Source of the DNA: Prevotella sp. | GTDB lineage: Bacteria; Bacteroidota; Bacteroidia; Bacteroidales; Bacteroidaceae | Length of the DNA: 64,000 nt | Direction of reading: 5' to 3' | NCBI GenBank assembly: GCA_017554145.1 | Contig: JAFZIZ010000015.1 | Coordinates: forward strand, 186,001-250,000 | Shown: positions 8,909 through 17,554 of the stretch, in pieces | How the letters are laid out: each line of letters opens with the position of its first letter | Position numbering within the stretch: the first letter of the stretch is position 1 | Made by a program: the position numbers and the translations under genes | The notes under the pieces: model-generated | Seen by the model: only the letters and a program-made list of their open reading frames with translations | Told to the model about the DNA's origin: nothing | Database searches by the model: none

Positions 8909-10398
8909 AACATTATATATACATCGCCATCGTTGCTATCGTTTTCCTCGCTTTCGCTTTGGTGTTCGATACCTTCCCTCGCAGTACGGTATCTGAGCTG
9001 GAGAAGCGTGAACTCGCCACTTTCCCTGAGTTCACATGGGAACGCTTGGCGGATGGTTCATTTACCAGTGAGGTGTCTACTTGGTTCAGTGATAGTGAAC
9101 CCTATCGTGATGTTTTCATGACGTTGAGCATGCAAATCAAAGACTTGATAGCCTTTGCTCCAGCAGAGGATAATATCAAATTCCAAGCCGGTGATATGGA
9201 ACTGGAAAAAGGAGATGGAAGCCCAGAGTCAACAGCCAAAGGCGAAGAGCCCAAAGACAGTATGACCATCGACGAATACGAGAACCATATCAATGCCGAT
9301 GAGAATGCGAAGATTGCCAATGCAGGTATCATCATCGTAGGCAAAGGTGACAAGGTGCGTGCACTGATGGCTTACGGTGGTGGTCCTAACGGTTGTGTGG
9401 GGTATGCGCAAGCAGCCAATAAATATAAGGAGGTATTTGGCGATAAGGTGAATATCTATTGCATGGTGATACCAACTGCTGTGGAATTCTATTGCCCTGA
9501 TAAAGCAAAGAGTCGTACCAATCGTCAGTTACCAACTATCCGTAACGTGGTGGCACATCTCGACTCTGGTGTGAAGCCCGTGGATGTCTATACCACGTTG
9601 GGTAAGCATGCCAACGAGGATATTTATTTGCGTACAGACCACCACTGGTCACCCTTGGGAGGCTACTATGCTGCTCAGGAGTTTGCACGTGTGGCGGGCG
9701 TACCTTTCAAGGACCTCTCCCATTATGAACGCAGGGTGACACACGGTTATGTAGGCAGTATGTATGGCTATTCGAAGGATATCTCCATAAAAAATGCTCC
9801 CGAGGATTTCGTCTACTATGTGCCAAAGGGAGTGGAGTATACTACCACCTATACCAACTACAACATCAACAAGAACTATCAGGTGACTGGTGAAGGCAAG
9901 CCTTTTACGGCTCCGTTCTTCTTTAAATTCAAAGACGGACACGGTGGTGCCTATTGTACGATGATGGGCGGTGATACCAAACTTACACAGGTACGTACCT
10001 CTACGCATAACGGTCGTCGTGTCATCATCCTCAAAGATAGTTTTGGCAACATGATCCCAGGCTATCTTTTCTTCTCCTTCGAAGAGGTACACGTCATCGA
10101 CTCGCGTTATTTTACGAAGGATATCATTGCCTATGTGGCAGAGAACAAGATTACTGATATTCTCTTTGCCAACAATATCTTCAAAGCATATAGTAGTCAT
10201 ACTTATGGCTCTTACCTTCGCTTCCTTCATCAACAGTGGTCGCGCCCAGTTGTTGAACCTGCAAAGGCTAAAGGCGACAGTGCTGTTCATAAAAAGCAGA
10301 AGAGCGAAACCCCAGAACCTACTGAGAAGCCTGCAGAACCCACTCCTGCTGCCGAGGCGCCTAAGGCCGAGCCTACAGCCACTCCTCAAACGGAGTGA
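8905..10398 (+). CDS. AlgX/AlgJ-like (DHHW) acetyltransferase, long form
   Basis: A 497-residue protein with one N-terminal membrane segment (about 4-22), then a region typical of DHHW proteins (LEKRELATFPEFTWERL, FSDSEPYRD) and a charged linker (95-135). The catalytic-type part follows: RTDHHWSPLGG (D245, H247) and ILKDSFGN (S379). The C-terminus (about 455-497) is a low-complexity Pro/Ala/Glu/Lys tail. It is a paralogue of the preceding gene, which it overlaps by four bases. The anchor suggests that it works at the periplasmic face of the inner membrane. It ends 9 bases from the convergent rnr stop, with no clear terminator between. Confidence 0.8.
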   Translation: MKHYIYIAIVAIVFLAFALVFDTFPRSTVSELEKRELATFPEFTWERLADGSFTSEVSTWFSDSEPYRDVFMTLSMQIKDLIAFAPAEDNIKFQAGDMELEKGDGSPESTAKGEEPKDSMTIDEYENHINADENAKIANAGIIIVGKGDKVRALMAYGGGPNGCVGYAQAANKYKEVFGDKVNIYCMVIPTAVEFYCPDKAKSRTNRQLPTIRNVVAHLDSGVKPVDVYTTLGKHANEDIYLRTDHHWSPLGGYYAAQEFARVAGVPFKDLSHYERRVTHGYVGSMYGYSKDISIKNAPEDFVYYVPKGVEYTTTYTNYNINKNYQVTGEGKPFTAPFFFKFKDGHGGAYCTMMGGDTKLTQVRTSTHNGRRVIILKDSFGNMIPGYLFFSFEEVHVIDSRYFTKDIIAYVAENKITDILFANNIFKAYSSHTYGSYLRFLHQQWSRPVVEPAKAKGDSAVHKKQKSETPEPTEKPAEPTPAAEAPKAEPTATPQTE

Positions 10399-10407
10399 CT
10401 GTTTCCC

Positions 10408-12576
10408 TTATTCTTCCGCTAAAGCGAAATCGAGCTGACGTTTCTCAATGTTGGCGCGTGCCACTTTGATACGGATAGAATCACCTAACTGATACTTGTG
10501 GTGATGGCGACGTCCTACGAGACAGTAGTTCTTCTCATCGAAGTCGTAGTAGTCGTCATCAAGGTCATGCATCGGCACCATACCCTCGCAGTGGTTCTCG
10601 TCAATCTCGCAATAGATACCATACGACTGGATGCCACTGATATGGGCATCGTAGGTCTCACCAACTTTATCGGCCATGAACTCTACCATCTTGTATTTGA
10701 TACTGTCGCGTTCTGCCTGCTGTGCTACTACCTCCATATCGGAACAGTGTTCGCACAACTCCTCGTACTTCTCCTGATTGGCACTCCGTGCTGCATCCTG
10801 ATATTTCGTCAACAAGCGGTGAACCATCGTATCAGGATAGCGGCGGATAGGTGATGTGAAATGGGTATAGTAGTCGAAAGCCAAACCATAGTGTCCGATA
10901 TTATGGGTAGAATACTTCGCCTTCATCATCGCACGAAGGGCAACCGTTTCGATGAGTTTCTGCTCTTTCTTACCCTGACAACCGTCCATCAGACTGTTGA
11001 GACTCTTTGAGATAGCCCCTTTGGTACCAGCGGTCTTGAGCTTATAGCCGAATTTCACCACAAATTCGCGCAACGACTCTAACTTAGTGGGGTCGGGTTG
11101 GTCGTGGATACGATAGACGAAGGTCTTGGCTTTCTTCTGAGTGCTCTGATTACTCCGATTATTGCGAGGACTCTGAACCTTTCCAATACTCTCTGCCACA
11201 AACTTATTAGCGAGCAGCATAAACTCCTCAATGAGCTGAGTAGCATCGGTCGACTTCTTAAAATAGGCACGAATAGGTTTACCGTCCTTGTCGATATCGA
11301 AGTGTAACTCTTCACGATCAAACTTCACAGCGCCACCTTTGAAACGCTTCTCACGTAGTTTCTTAGCAAGACGATCGAGCGTTTTAAGATTCTCGGAGTT
11401 CTCAGATTCTTTTCCTTCCAAGATTTCCTGTACCTCTTCATAAGCATAGCGGCGATTACTCTTTATAACGGTATGGGCAATATGTCCCCGCTTGATGTTG
11501 GCATCTTCGTCTAAAACGAAGATCACACTGTAGCAGAGTTTCTCCTCATCAGGACGCAAGGAACAGATGAAGTTACACAGACGTTCTGGCAACATAGGGA
11601 TGGTACGGTCGACGAGATAGACACTCGTGGCACGTTTTACAGCCTCTTTGTCGATGATACTTCCTTCCTTGACATAATGCGATACATCAGCGATATGGAC
11701 GCCGACTTCATAGAACTTATCCTGTTTGCGGATACTGAGAGCATCGTCGAAGTCCTTGGCATCCTTCGGGTCGATGGTACAGGTCCATACGTCACGGAAA
11801 TCCTCACGGCGACGAATCTCCTGTTCTGTGATACCTGGCTCTATCTTCTCAGCAGCATCCTCAACAGCCTTTGGATACTTATACGGCAGTCCATATTGAG
11901 CGAGGATAGCATGCATCTCCACATTATTGTCGCCTTCCTTACCCAATACGTCGATTACCTCACCCACGATGTTCTTCGAATCCTTTGAAGGCCATTGTGT
12001 AATCTTCACCACTGCCTTATCACCTGTCTTACCACCTTTTAGTTTCTTCTTCGGAATCAAGATATCGTGTACGAAGATATTTCCTTCTGTTACGAGGAAG
12101 GCATAATCTTTCTCTACCTTCAACTTACCGACAGCCTGATCCATCTTGTGCGACAGGATTTCAACTACCATCGCCTCTTTGATATGCTTCTCGCGTCGGG
12201 CCATCATCGTTACCTTCACACGGTCACCGTTGAGGGCGAACATCGAATTACGTTCAGAGACAAAGATAGGTTTGCCACCATCGTCGGGCATGAACGAGTT
12301 CTTGCCGTTCGCCTTTCGGATGAATGTACCTTCCTGTATCTGCGTCTTTGTATTCAAGCGATATGAATTGTCGGAAGCCTTTGAGAGATAGTCGTCCCAC
12401 GCCATCTCATCCATGGTGTCGATGGCTAACATCTTGGCAGGATGCGTATCGATTTTCAATGCACGGAAAATCTGCTTAAACGAGAAAGTCTCATTAGGAT
12501 GTTCCTGAAAGAATAACTGAAGCATCTCAATAATCTGCTTCTTGTTCAGTCGTTTTCCACCTTTCTTTTTACTCAT
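10408..12576 (-). CDS. rnr: Ribonuclease R
   Basis: A 722-residue protein with the RNase II/R layout: an N-terminal winged helix (about 12-75), cold-shock-like OB domains (about 80-215), the RNB catalytic domain with the acidic cluster TIDPKDAKDFDDA (Asp269, 272, 275, 277/278), and a C-terminal S1 domain (about 635-720, AHISGIQSYGIYCEI). It degrades structured RNA 3' to 5' in the cytoplasm. In the RNB domain a polar insert, around PRNNRSNQSTQKKAKT, is a local oddity. A -7 box TATCTTTG (minus 12634-12627) lies 50 bases upstream. Length and motifs are normal for the family. Confidence 0.95.
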   Translation of the reverse strand: MSKKKGGKRLNKKQIIEMLQLFFQEHPNETFSFKQIFRALKIDTHPAKMLAIDTMDEMAWDDYLSKASDNSYRLNTKTQIQEGTFIRKANGKNSFMPDDGGKPIFVSERNSMFALNGDRVKVTMMARREKHIKEAMVVEILSHKMDQAVGKLKVEKDYAFLVTEGNIFVHDILIPKKKLKGGKTGDKAVVKITQWPSKDSKNIVGEVIDVLGKEGDNNVEMHAILAQYGLPYKYPKAVEDAAEKIEPGITEQEIRRREDFRDVWTCTIDPKDAKDFDDALSIRKQDKFYEVGVHIADVSHYVKEGSIIDKEAVKRATSVYLVDRTIPMLPERLCNFICSLRPDEEKLCYSVIFVLDEDANIKRGHIAHTVIKSNRRYAYEEVQEILEGKESENSENLKTLDRLAKKLREKRFKGGAVKFDREELHFDIDKDGKPIRAYFKKSTDATQLIEEFMLLANKFVAESIGKVQSPRNNRSNQSTQKKAKTFVYRIHDQPDPTKLESLREFVVKFGYKLKTAGTKGAISKSLNSLMDGCQGKKEQKLIETVALRAMMKAKYSTHNIGHYGLAFDYYTHFTSPIRRYPDTMVHRLLTKYQDAARSANQEKYEELCEHCSDMEVVAQQAERDSIKYKMVEFMADKVGETYDAHISGIQSYGIYCEIDENHCEGMVPMHDLDDDYYDFDEKNYCLVGRRHHHKYQLGDSIRIKVARANIEKRQLDFALAEE

Positions 12577-12626
12577 AGTATATATTTTTTATAGTTTTAT
12601 ATCCACACTTGTTCGCAATTATATCG

Positions 12627-12728
12627 CAAAGATAGTAAAATTATCGGGAAAATGTTTTGACATTTAGTTAAAGTTGCTAAAACAGGGAACAAGAATGCGC
12701 ATTATTATAATAATAATGTATAACTTTG
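12627..12728. promoter_or_regulatory. Divergent -7 boxes for rnr and the DUF3857 gene
   Basis: TATCTTTG on the minus strand (12634-12627) faces rnr, and TAACTTTG on the plus strand (12721-12728) faces the gene starting at 12764. Neither has an obvious -33. Confidence 0.5.
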
Positions 12729-12763
12729 TGCACAAATCTTACCATTTATTTAATGACGTCATT

Positions 12764-14791
12764 ATGAAAAGAATAATTTTGCTATTAGTATTTTCCGCTT
12801 TTCTGTTGTCAATGAATGCCCAGCAGGAAGTGAATATGAAATTCGGTAAACCCACCAAGGAGGAGATGTCAATGACAGAATATGCTCCCGAGCCAGACGC
12901 TGATGCTGTTGTTCTTTGTAGGTTGACCAATGTGGAATATACGGTTCAAACCAACGGTTATCTGGTAGACTACCGTGAGAAATTCCGTATCAAGGTACTA
13001 AAGCCCGAAGGCACTCGTTTTGCAAAGGTAACGGTTCCTTTCCTGAAGGATGAACTTGGAAAGGGTCAGGTAAAGGGTTCCAAATTTTCTTTGCGCTCCA
13101 GTGCTATTGAGATGGGATCGTTCAACTCCAATTTCGAAGGTGTCGCCGGTTCTTTGATTGATGACGCAGTGGGTAACTATACCACAGAGGATGTAGAAGA
13201 GATAAAAGCAACCGCCTTTAATCTGGAGAATGGTAAAGTTGTAAAGACCTCCATGAAGAAGGATGCCGTTACCACCGAGAAGATTGACGACCAGCATTAT
13301 CAGGTAACGTTTACCATTCCTGAGGTACGTCAGGGAACGGTGATTGAGTATGAATACACCGTACATAGCGAATTGTTCTATCTGCTGCACGACTGGTATG
13401 CTCAGTGTGAGATCCCCGTTGTCTATGCTTGCTTGGACATGGATATCCCCAGTTATCTGATCTTCAATGTTGAGGAACATGGCATTCAGCGTCTCGTCTG
13501 CAAGTGTGAGAATGGAACGATGAGATACAAGCTTGAGAGCGATGCCATTGCTGCTCCTGTAACTATCAGCACAAATCATTATACTTGTGTCGGTCGTAAC
13601 CTGATAGGTATGCCGAAGGACTCTTTCGTTTGGAATGAGAACGACCACTATGCTGGTATCACTGCTGAGTTGAAGGGTTATAGTCTGCGTGGTACGATGT
13701 TTACAGAGTGTGCCAAGAACTGGGATCAGATAGACTCTAAGATTCTTGATGATGACGATTTGGGTAAACGTCTGAATGATCATAGTCCGTTGGCCGATGA
13801 CTTGGCGGCTGCTAAGGTGTCAGAGATTGCCGACGAGCGTGAGCGTGCTGCAAAAGTCTTCCAACTGGTAATGAGTCGTGTGAAATGGAATGGTAAGTAT
13901 GAACTATGGCCACAAAAAACAAGTGAGACATTGACTCAGGGTAGTGGTTCAAATGCAGACATCAACCTTTTGTTGATTCAGTCGCTGCACGATGCAGGAC
14001 TGGATGCCTCTCCCGTTGTGCTTCGTACCCGTGACGAAGGTTTGATGCCTTATAACTTCCCCACCATTGCCAAATTGACATCGTATGTAGTAGCTGTTAC
14101 CTTGAGCAATGGTACCAACGTATTCATGGACGCCTCTACTCCTAATGGCTATCTGAATGTGCTGGCTGAACCGCTGTTGGTAGAGCGTGCCCGTTTGGTG
14201 AAGAAAGGTAAGAAGAGCCAGTGGGTGAACCTGCAAAAGTTACAGAAGTCTCAGACCACCACGATGATTGAAGCCACACTTTCTGCTGACGGAACATACA
14301 GCGGAACACAGACCACCCTGTACAAAGGACTGGCTGCTGCTAAGTATCGTCAGAGCAAGGGCATCAATGAGTATGCCGCTGATGCTACGGAAGTTGTAGA
14401 GTTCAATAAGAAGGGTACCGTTTCGGATGGAAGGATTTCTTTCAATCCTTTCAATAATCCTCCGATGTCCAGCAATCCTTTCACTGCAACGAAGCGTCTG
14501 ATGCCAGTAGAGTTCCCCTGCACTTCCGCAGATCAGGTAATTGTCAACATCACCCTGCCCGAGGGTTATGTAATGGAGAGTGCTCCACAGCAGAAGTCGT
14601 TCTCAACTCCTGACAAGGGCCTGGAGGGACGTCTGTTCACTAGTTACGGTGACGGAAAGATACAAATACAGTATCAGTTTAATGTCAATAAGATTTCGCA
14701 CTCAGAGAAAAACTACGCTGCCTTGCGCGATATGTATGATCTCTTCACGAAGTTCAGCAACGAGCAGCTAGTCATCAAAAAGGCGAATTAA
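12764..14791 (+). CDS. DUF3857 / transglutaminase-like secreted protein
   Basis: The start at 12764 is chosen because it opens a signal peptide (MKRIILLLVFSAFLLSMNAQ) 36 bases after the -7 box; the frame runs back to 12674 through the promoter. The 675-residue product has a DUF3857 domain (about 40-250), a transglutaminase-like core (about 300-400) and a beta-rich C-terminal domain. At the usual nucleophile position the sequence is GSGSNADINLLL with no Cys, followed by LDASPVVLRTRDEG; many Bacteroidetes members share this, so an active transglutaminase is unlikely. Its stop overlaps the start of the epimerase gene (TAATG), implying co-translation. Function unknown. Confidence 0.75.
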   Translation: MKRIILLLVFSAFLLSMNAQQEVNMKFGKPTKEEMSMTEYAPEPDADAVVLCRLTNVEYTVQTNGYLVDYREKFRIKVLKPEGTRFAKVTVPFLKDELGKGQVKGSKFSLRSSAIEMGSFNSNFEGVAGSLIDDAVGNYTTEDVEEIKATAFNLENGKVVKTSMKKDAVTTEKIDDQHYQVTFTIPEVRQGTVIEYEYTVHSELFYLLHDWYAQCEIPVVYACLDMDIPSYLIFNVEEHGIQRLVCKCENGTMRYKLESDAIAAPVTISTNHYTCVGRNLIGMPKDSFVWNENDHYAGITAELKGYSLRGTMFTECAKNWDQIDSKILDDDDLGKRLNDHSPLADDLAAAKVSEIADERERAAKVFQLVMSRVKWNGKYELWPQKTSETLTQGSGSNADINLLLIQSLHDAGLDASPVVLRTRDEGLMPYNFPTIAKLTSYVVAVTLSNGTNVFMDASTPNGYLNVLAEPLLVERARLVKKGKKSQWVNLQKLQKSQTTTMIEATLSADGTYSGTQTTLYKGLAAAKYRQSKGINEYAADATEVVEFNKKGTVSDGRISFNPFNNPPMSSNPFTATKRLMPVEFPCTSADQVIVNITLPEGYVMESAPQQKSFSTPDKGLEGRLFTSYGDGKIQIQYQFNVNKISHSEKNYAALRDMYDLFTKFSNEQLVIKKAN

Positions 14792-15786
14792 TGAAGATAC
14801 TGATTACAGGTGCGAGTGGTTTTATAGGCTCATATATTGTCGAGGAGGCTCTGAAGAGAGGCTTTGAGACGTGGGCTGCCATTCGCAGATCCAGTTCGAG
14901 GGCGTTCTTACAAGATGAACGTATCCACTTCCTCGAACTAGATTTCTCTTCCCAAGAGAAGATAGAGGAACAACTGAAAGACCATCAGTTCGACTATGTC
15001 GTCCATGCAGCAGGAGCTACGAAGTGTCTGCATAAAGAGGATTTCTTTCGTATCAATCTGGAAGGGACGCAACATCTGGTTAACGCCCTGCTTACCCTAC
15101 AGATGCCTCTCAAGCGCTTTGTCTACATCAGTAGCCTTAGTATTATGGGGGCTATCCGTGAGCAACAGCCTTATGAAGAGATTCGTGAGAGTGACGAGGC
15201 GCAACCCAATACCGCATACGGTAAGAGTAAACTGGCTGCCGAAGAGTGGCTTTCTTCTCTCAACTCTCAATTCCCTTACATCATCCTTCGCCCTACAGGT
15301 GTCTATGGTCCTCGTGAACGCGATTATTTCCTGCAGGTAAAGAGTATTCGAAATCATGTCGACTTCGCTGTTGGTTTTCAGCGTCAAGATATCACCTTCG
15401 TCTATGTCACCGATGTGGTACAGGCTATCTTCTTGGCTTTAGACAAAGGAGAGGTAGGACGGAAGTACTTCCTTTCCGACGGAGAGGTTTACCAGTCTTC
15501 AGAGTTCAGCAATCTGGTGCATCAGGAGTTAGGTTGTCCTTGGTGGATTCGTATCACGGCTCCCATCTGGCTGTTACGCGTGATTACCTGGTGTGGCGAC
15601 TATCTGGGACGGATGACAGGAAAGATGTCGGCACTCAACAACGATAAGTTTAATATCCTCCGCCAGCGTAACTGGCGTTGTGATATCGAACCCGCCCGTC
15701 GTGAACTCGGTTATGAGTCAGAAGTGAAACTAGCAGAAGGCGTGCATCGTAGTATTCAATGGTATAAAGAGAATAAATGGCTATGA
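14791..15786 (+). CDS. NAD-dependent epimerase/dehydratase family protein
   Basis: A 331-residue extended short-chain dehydrogenase/reductase. The Rossmann motif GASGFIGSYI is at 7-16, and the catalytic pair YGKSK is at about 143-147 with an upstream Ser in YISSLSIMG. Members interconvert sugar nucleotides or reduce bulky substrates; the substrate is not evident. It overlaps both the DUF3857 gene (1 base) and the PAP2 gene (10 bases), so the three are one operon. The PAP2 partner hints at envelope lipid or glycolipid chemistry, but that is inference. Confidence 0.8.
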   Translation: MKILITGASGFIGSYIVEEALKRGFETWAAIRRSSSRAFLQDERIHFLELDFSSQEKIEEQLKDHQFDYVVHAAGATKCLHKEDFFRINLEGTQHLVNALLTLQMPLKRFVYISSLSIMGAIREQQPYEEIRESDEAQPNTAYGKSKLAAEEWLSSLNSQFPYIILRPTGVYGPRERDYFLQVKSIRNHVDFAVGFQRQDITFVYVTDVVQAIFLALDKGEVGRKYFLSDGEVYQSSEFSNLVHQELGCPWWIRITAPIWLLRVITWCGDYLGRMTGKMSALNNDKFNILRQRNWRCDIEPARRELGYESEVKLAEGVHRSIQWYKENKWL

Positions 15787-16733
15787 GTGCTAACAGCCAA
15801 AGAACGAAGGTTAAAAGTATTTGGACTGCCGAATGGGTGATCATCGGCTATATTGCGTTTACCCTCATCCTGATGGCGTGTTGGTGGAATCAACTCGTCC
15901 ATCCTTTTGAGATGCTATGGGGTAGACTCCGTATCCTGTGTATCATAGCTGGCTTATGGGCTCTCTATCGGTGGCGACCTTGTAAGTTGACACGCCTGAT
16001 ACGTGTGACAGGACTGATGTTGCTGTTGTCGTGGTTCTATCCAGATACCTATGAAGTCAATAGGGTATTGCCCAACCTCGACCATGTGTTTGCCAATTGG
16101 GAACAACAACTCTTTGGTTGTCAACCCTCGTTGCTCTTCTCTCAGGTATGTCCTTGGGGATGGTTCTCCGAGTTGATGTGCTTGGGCTATGTCAGTTATT
16201 TCCCTTTGATGGTCACCATCCTTCTTTATTATTTCTTCCAGCGTTATGAGGAATTCGGAACGGCATCGTTCATCCTCCTGTCTTCTTTCTTTGCCTACTA
16301 TGTGGTGTTTGTGCTTCTACCTGTTACGGGACCGCAATTCTATTATTTGGCTGTAGGTACTGATAAGATAGCCGCAGGTATCTTCCCTGACCTCGGTAAC
16401 TGGTTTTTGACGCATTCCGAACGAATGGCAGCACCAGGATGGAGCGATGGCTTCTGGTATCACATGCTCGACATCACCCATGATGCAGGTGAACGTCCAA
16501 CGGCTGCCTTCCCCAGTAGTCATGTGGGTGTGACGACCGTCATCATGCTGTTAGCCCTGCACACCCGTAGTAAGGTGCTGACGTTCTCTATGTTACCTTT
16601 CTATTTGTTGATGTGTTTTTCCACCGTATATATCTATGCCCACTATGCCATTGACGCTATTGCAGGATTGTTGACGGGTATTTTGGTATATGGAGTATTA
16701 AAGTTATGGGCAAAAAAAATGGAACTCCGCTGA
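15777..16733 (+). CDS. PAP2-superfamily membrane protein (Aur1/inositol-phosphotransferase-like)
   Basis: A 318-residue polytopic protein. Two starts are possible, 15777 and 15783 (MSANSQRTK); the N-terminus overlaps a degenerate repeat. PAP2 motifs are near the C-terminus: AAFPSSHVG (about 240-248) and the second His/Asp set in AHYAIDAIAG (about 285). The spacing resembles the PAP2_3 group, which includes inositol phosphorylceramide synthases, as well as lipid phosphatases. No inositol genes lie nearby, so I would not go beyond phosphatase/phosphotransferase. The stop codon lies inside a terminator hairpin. Confidence 0.75.
   Translation: MAMSANSQRTKVKSIWTAEWVIIGYIAFTLILMACWWNQLVHPFEMLWGRLRILCIIAGLWALYRWRPCKLTRLIRVTGLMLLLSWFYPDTYEVNRVLPNLDHVFANWEQQLFGCQPSLLFSQVCPWGWFSELMCLGYVSYFPLMVTILLYYFFQRYEEFGTASFILLSSFFAYYVVFVLLPVTGPQFYYLAVGTDKIAAGIFPDLGNWFLTHSERMAAPGWSDGFWYHMLDITHDAGERPTAAFPSSHVGVTTVIMLLALHTRSKVLTFSMLPFYLLMCFSTVYIYAHYAIDAIAGLLTGILVYGVLKLWAKKMELR
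15789..15817 (+). repeat. Degenerate AGCCAA-type repeat at a gene start
   Basis: GCTAACAGCCAAAG and the bases after it encode the first polar residues of the PAP2 protein (SANSQRTKVK). AACAGCCAA is shared with the repeats at 44199 and, inverted, 45438. Confidence 0.35.
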
Positions 16734-16749
16734 GTTCCGAATCTTTTTG
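16721..16749 (+). terminator. Terminator of the DUF3857-epimerase-PAP2 operon
   Basis: GGAACTC, CGCT, GAGTTCC (16721-16738) forms a 7-bp stem followed by a short T run. The stem includes the last codons and stop of the PAP2 gene. Confidence 0.7.
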
Positions 16750-16769
16750 TTAACCTTAAATCTAATACT

Positions 16770-16835
16770 ATGAAAAACACGCTGCAAATATACCAACTTT
16801 CTGTAACTCTGCAAGTTCTAAGGTTAGAAAATTAG
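16770..16835 (+). CDS. Possible 21-residue short ORF in the greA upstream region
   Basis: An ATG at 16770 opens 21 codons (MKNTLQIYQLSVTLQ...) to a TAG. It follows TTAACCTTAAATCTAATAC, which resembles a gene-leader sequence. The 8-base inverted pair TAACCTTA / TAAGGTTA (about 16751-16758 and 16819-16826) brackets much of it. No homologue is recognised. It lies upstream of the greA promoter and may be a leader peptide, a gene remnant or chance. Confidence 0.25.
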   Translation: MKNTLQIYQLSVTLQVLRLEN

Positions 16836-16895
16836 TGTTCTATCCACACTTTCTTGATATAAATCAAGCCTAAATCATGTTTTTCAATGAAAAAA

Positions 16896-16927
16896 TTTGG
16901 TGGGTTGCAAATAAATTCCTATCTTTG
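16896..16927 (+). promoter_or_regulatory. greA promoter
   Basis: TTTG (16896-16899), 20 bases, TATCTTTG (16920-16927): a full match to the Bacteroidetes promoter. The start of transcription is expected near 16934, giving a leader of about 110 bases before greA. Confidence 0.8.
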
Positions 16928-16959
16928 CAGGCGATAACAGGACACGATTAGCAACAGGG

Positions 16960-16998
16960 ATTCCGACATGAAGTAGCGTCGGAATTCTTTTCTTTTTT
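16960..16998 (+). terminator. Terminator-like hairpin in the greA leader
   Basis: ATTCCGAC (16960-16967), a 10-base loop, GTCGGAAT (16978-16985), then a T-rich run to 16998. It lies between the promoter and the greA start and would release an RNA of about 60 bases, so it looks like an attenuator or a small leader RNA. Confidence 0.6.
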
Positions 16999-17044
16999 GC
17001 GTCCGAAGAAAGTTTAAAGAATAAAAATATAAAATAGAAAGATT

Positions 17045-17512
17045 ATGGCTTACATGTCACAAGAGGGCTACGATAAATTGGTAGCCGAACTACATCGCTT
17101 AGAAGCGATAGAGCGTCCGAAGGCTTCTGCTGCTATTGCAGAGGCTCGTGAGAAGGGCGACTTGAGTGAGAACAGCGAGTATGATGCCGCCAAAGAGGCA
17201 CAGGCTCATCTGGAAGACAAGATCAACCAGTTGAAGGTGACCATTTCTGAGGCGAAGATTGTAGATACCTCCCGTTTGAGCACTGACTCCGTACAGATTC
17301 TCACCAAGGTGGAGATGACCAATCTCACCACTAAGGCAAAGATGTCTTATACGATTGTCAGTGAGAACGAGGCAGACCTTCGTGCTGGCAAGATTTCTAT
17401 CAAGACTCCTATCGCACAGGGACTATTGGGTAAGAAAGTAGGTGACGAGGTCGAGATTAATATTCCTCGCGGCACTATCAAACTCCGCATCGAGAATATC
17501 TCGATTGCCTAA
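17045..17512 (+). CDS. greA: Transcription elongation factor GreA
   Basis: A 155-residue protein of normal family length. It has the N-terminal coiled coil (about 5-75) with the tip motif GDLSENSEYDAAKEAQ, and a C-terminal FKBP-like domain ending GTIKLRIENISIA. The acidic tip enters the RNA polymerase secondary channel and stimulates cleavage of backtracked RNA. A strong promoter at 16896-16927 and a terminator-like leader hairpin precede it, suggesting attenuation. The HIT gene follows after 42 bases. Confidence 0.95.
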   Translation: MAYMSQEGYDKLVAELHRLEAIERPKASAAIAEAREKGDLSENSEYDAAKEAQAHLEDKINQLKVTISEAKIVDTSRLSTDSVQILTKVEMTNLTTKAKMSYTIVSENEADLRAGKISIKTPIAQGLLGKKVGDEVEINIPRGTIKLRIENISIA

Positions 17513-17550
17513 AATGCTAAAAGCTAATTGCAAACCGCTAAATGCTCAAT
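17513..17550 (+). repeat. Degenerate GCTAAA-type repeat between greA and the HIT gene
   Basis: Near-repeats of GCTAAAAGCTAA and CGCTAAATGCTC fill the spacer just after the greA stop. It belongs to the short-period degenerate repeats seen across the window. Confidence 0.35.
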
Positions 17551-17554
17551 AAAT

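Noticed and set aside
9649-10389. A 246-codon minus-strand open frame
   Set aside because: Antisense to the long DHHW gene; no start signal and no recognisable motifs.
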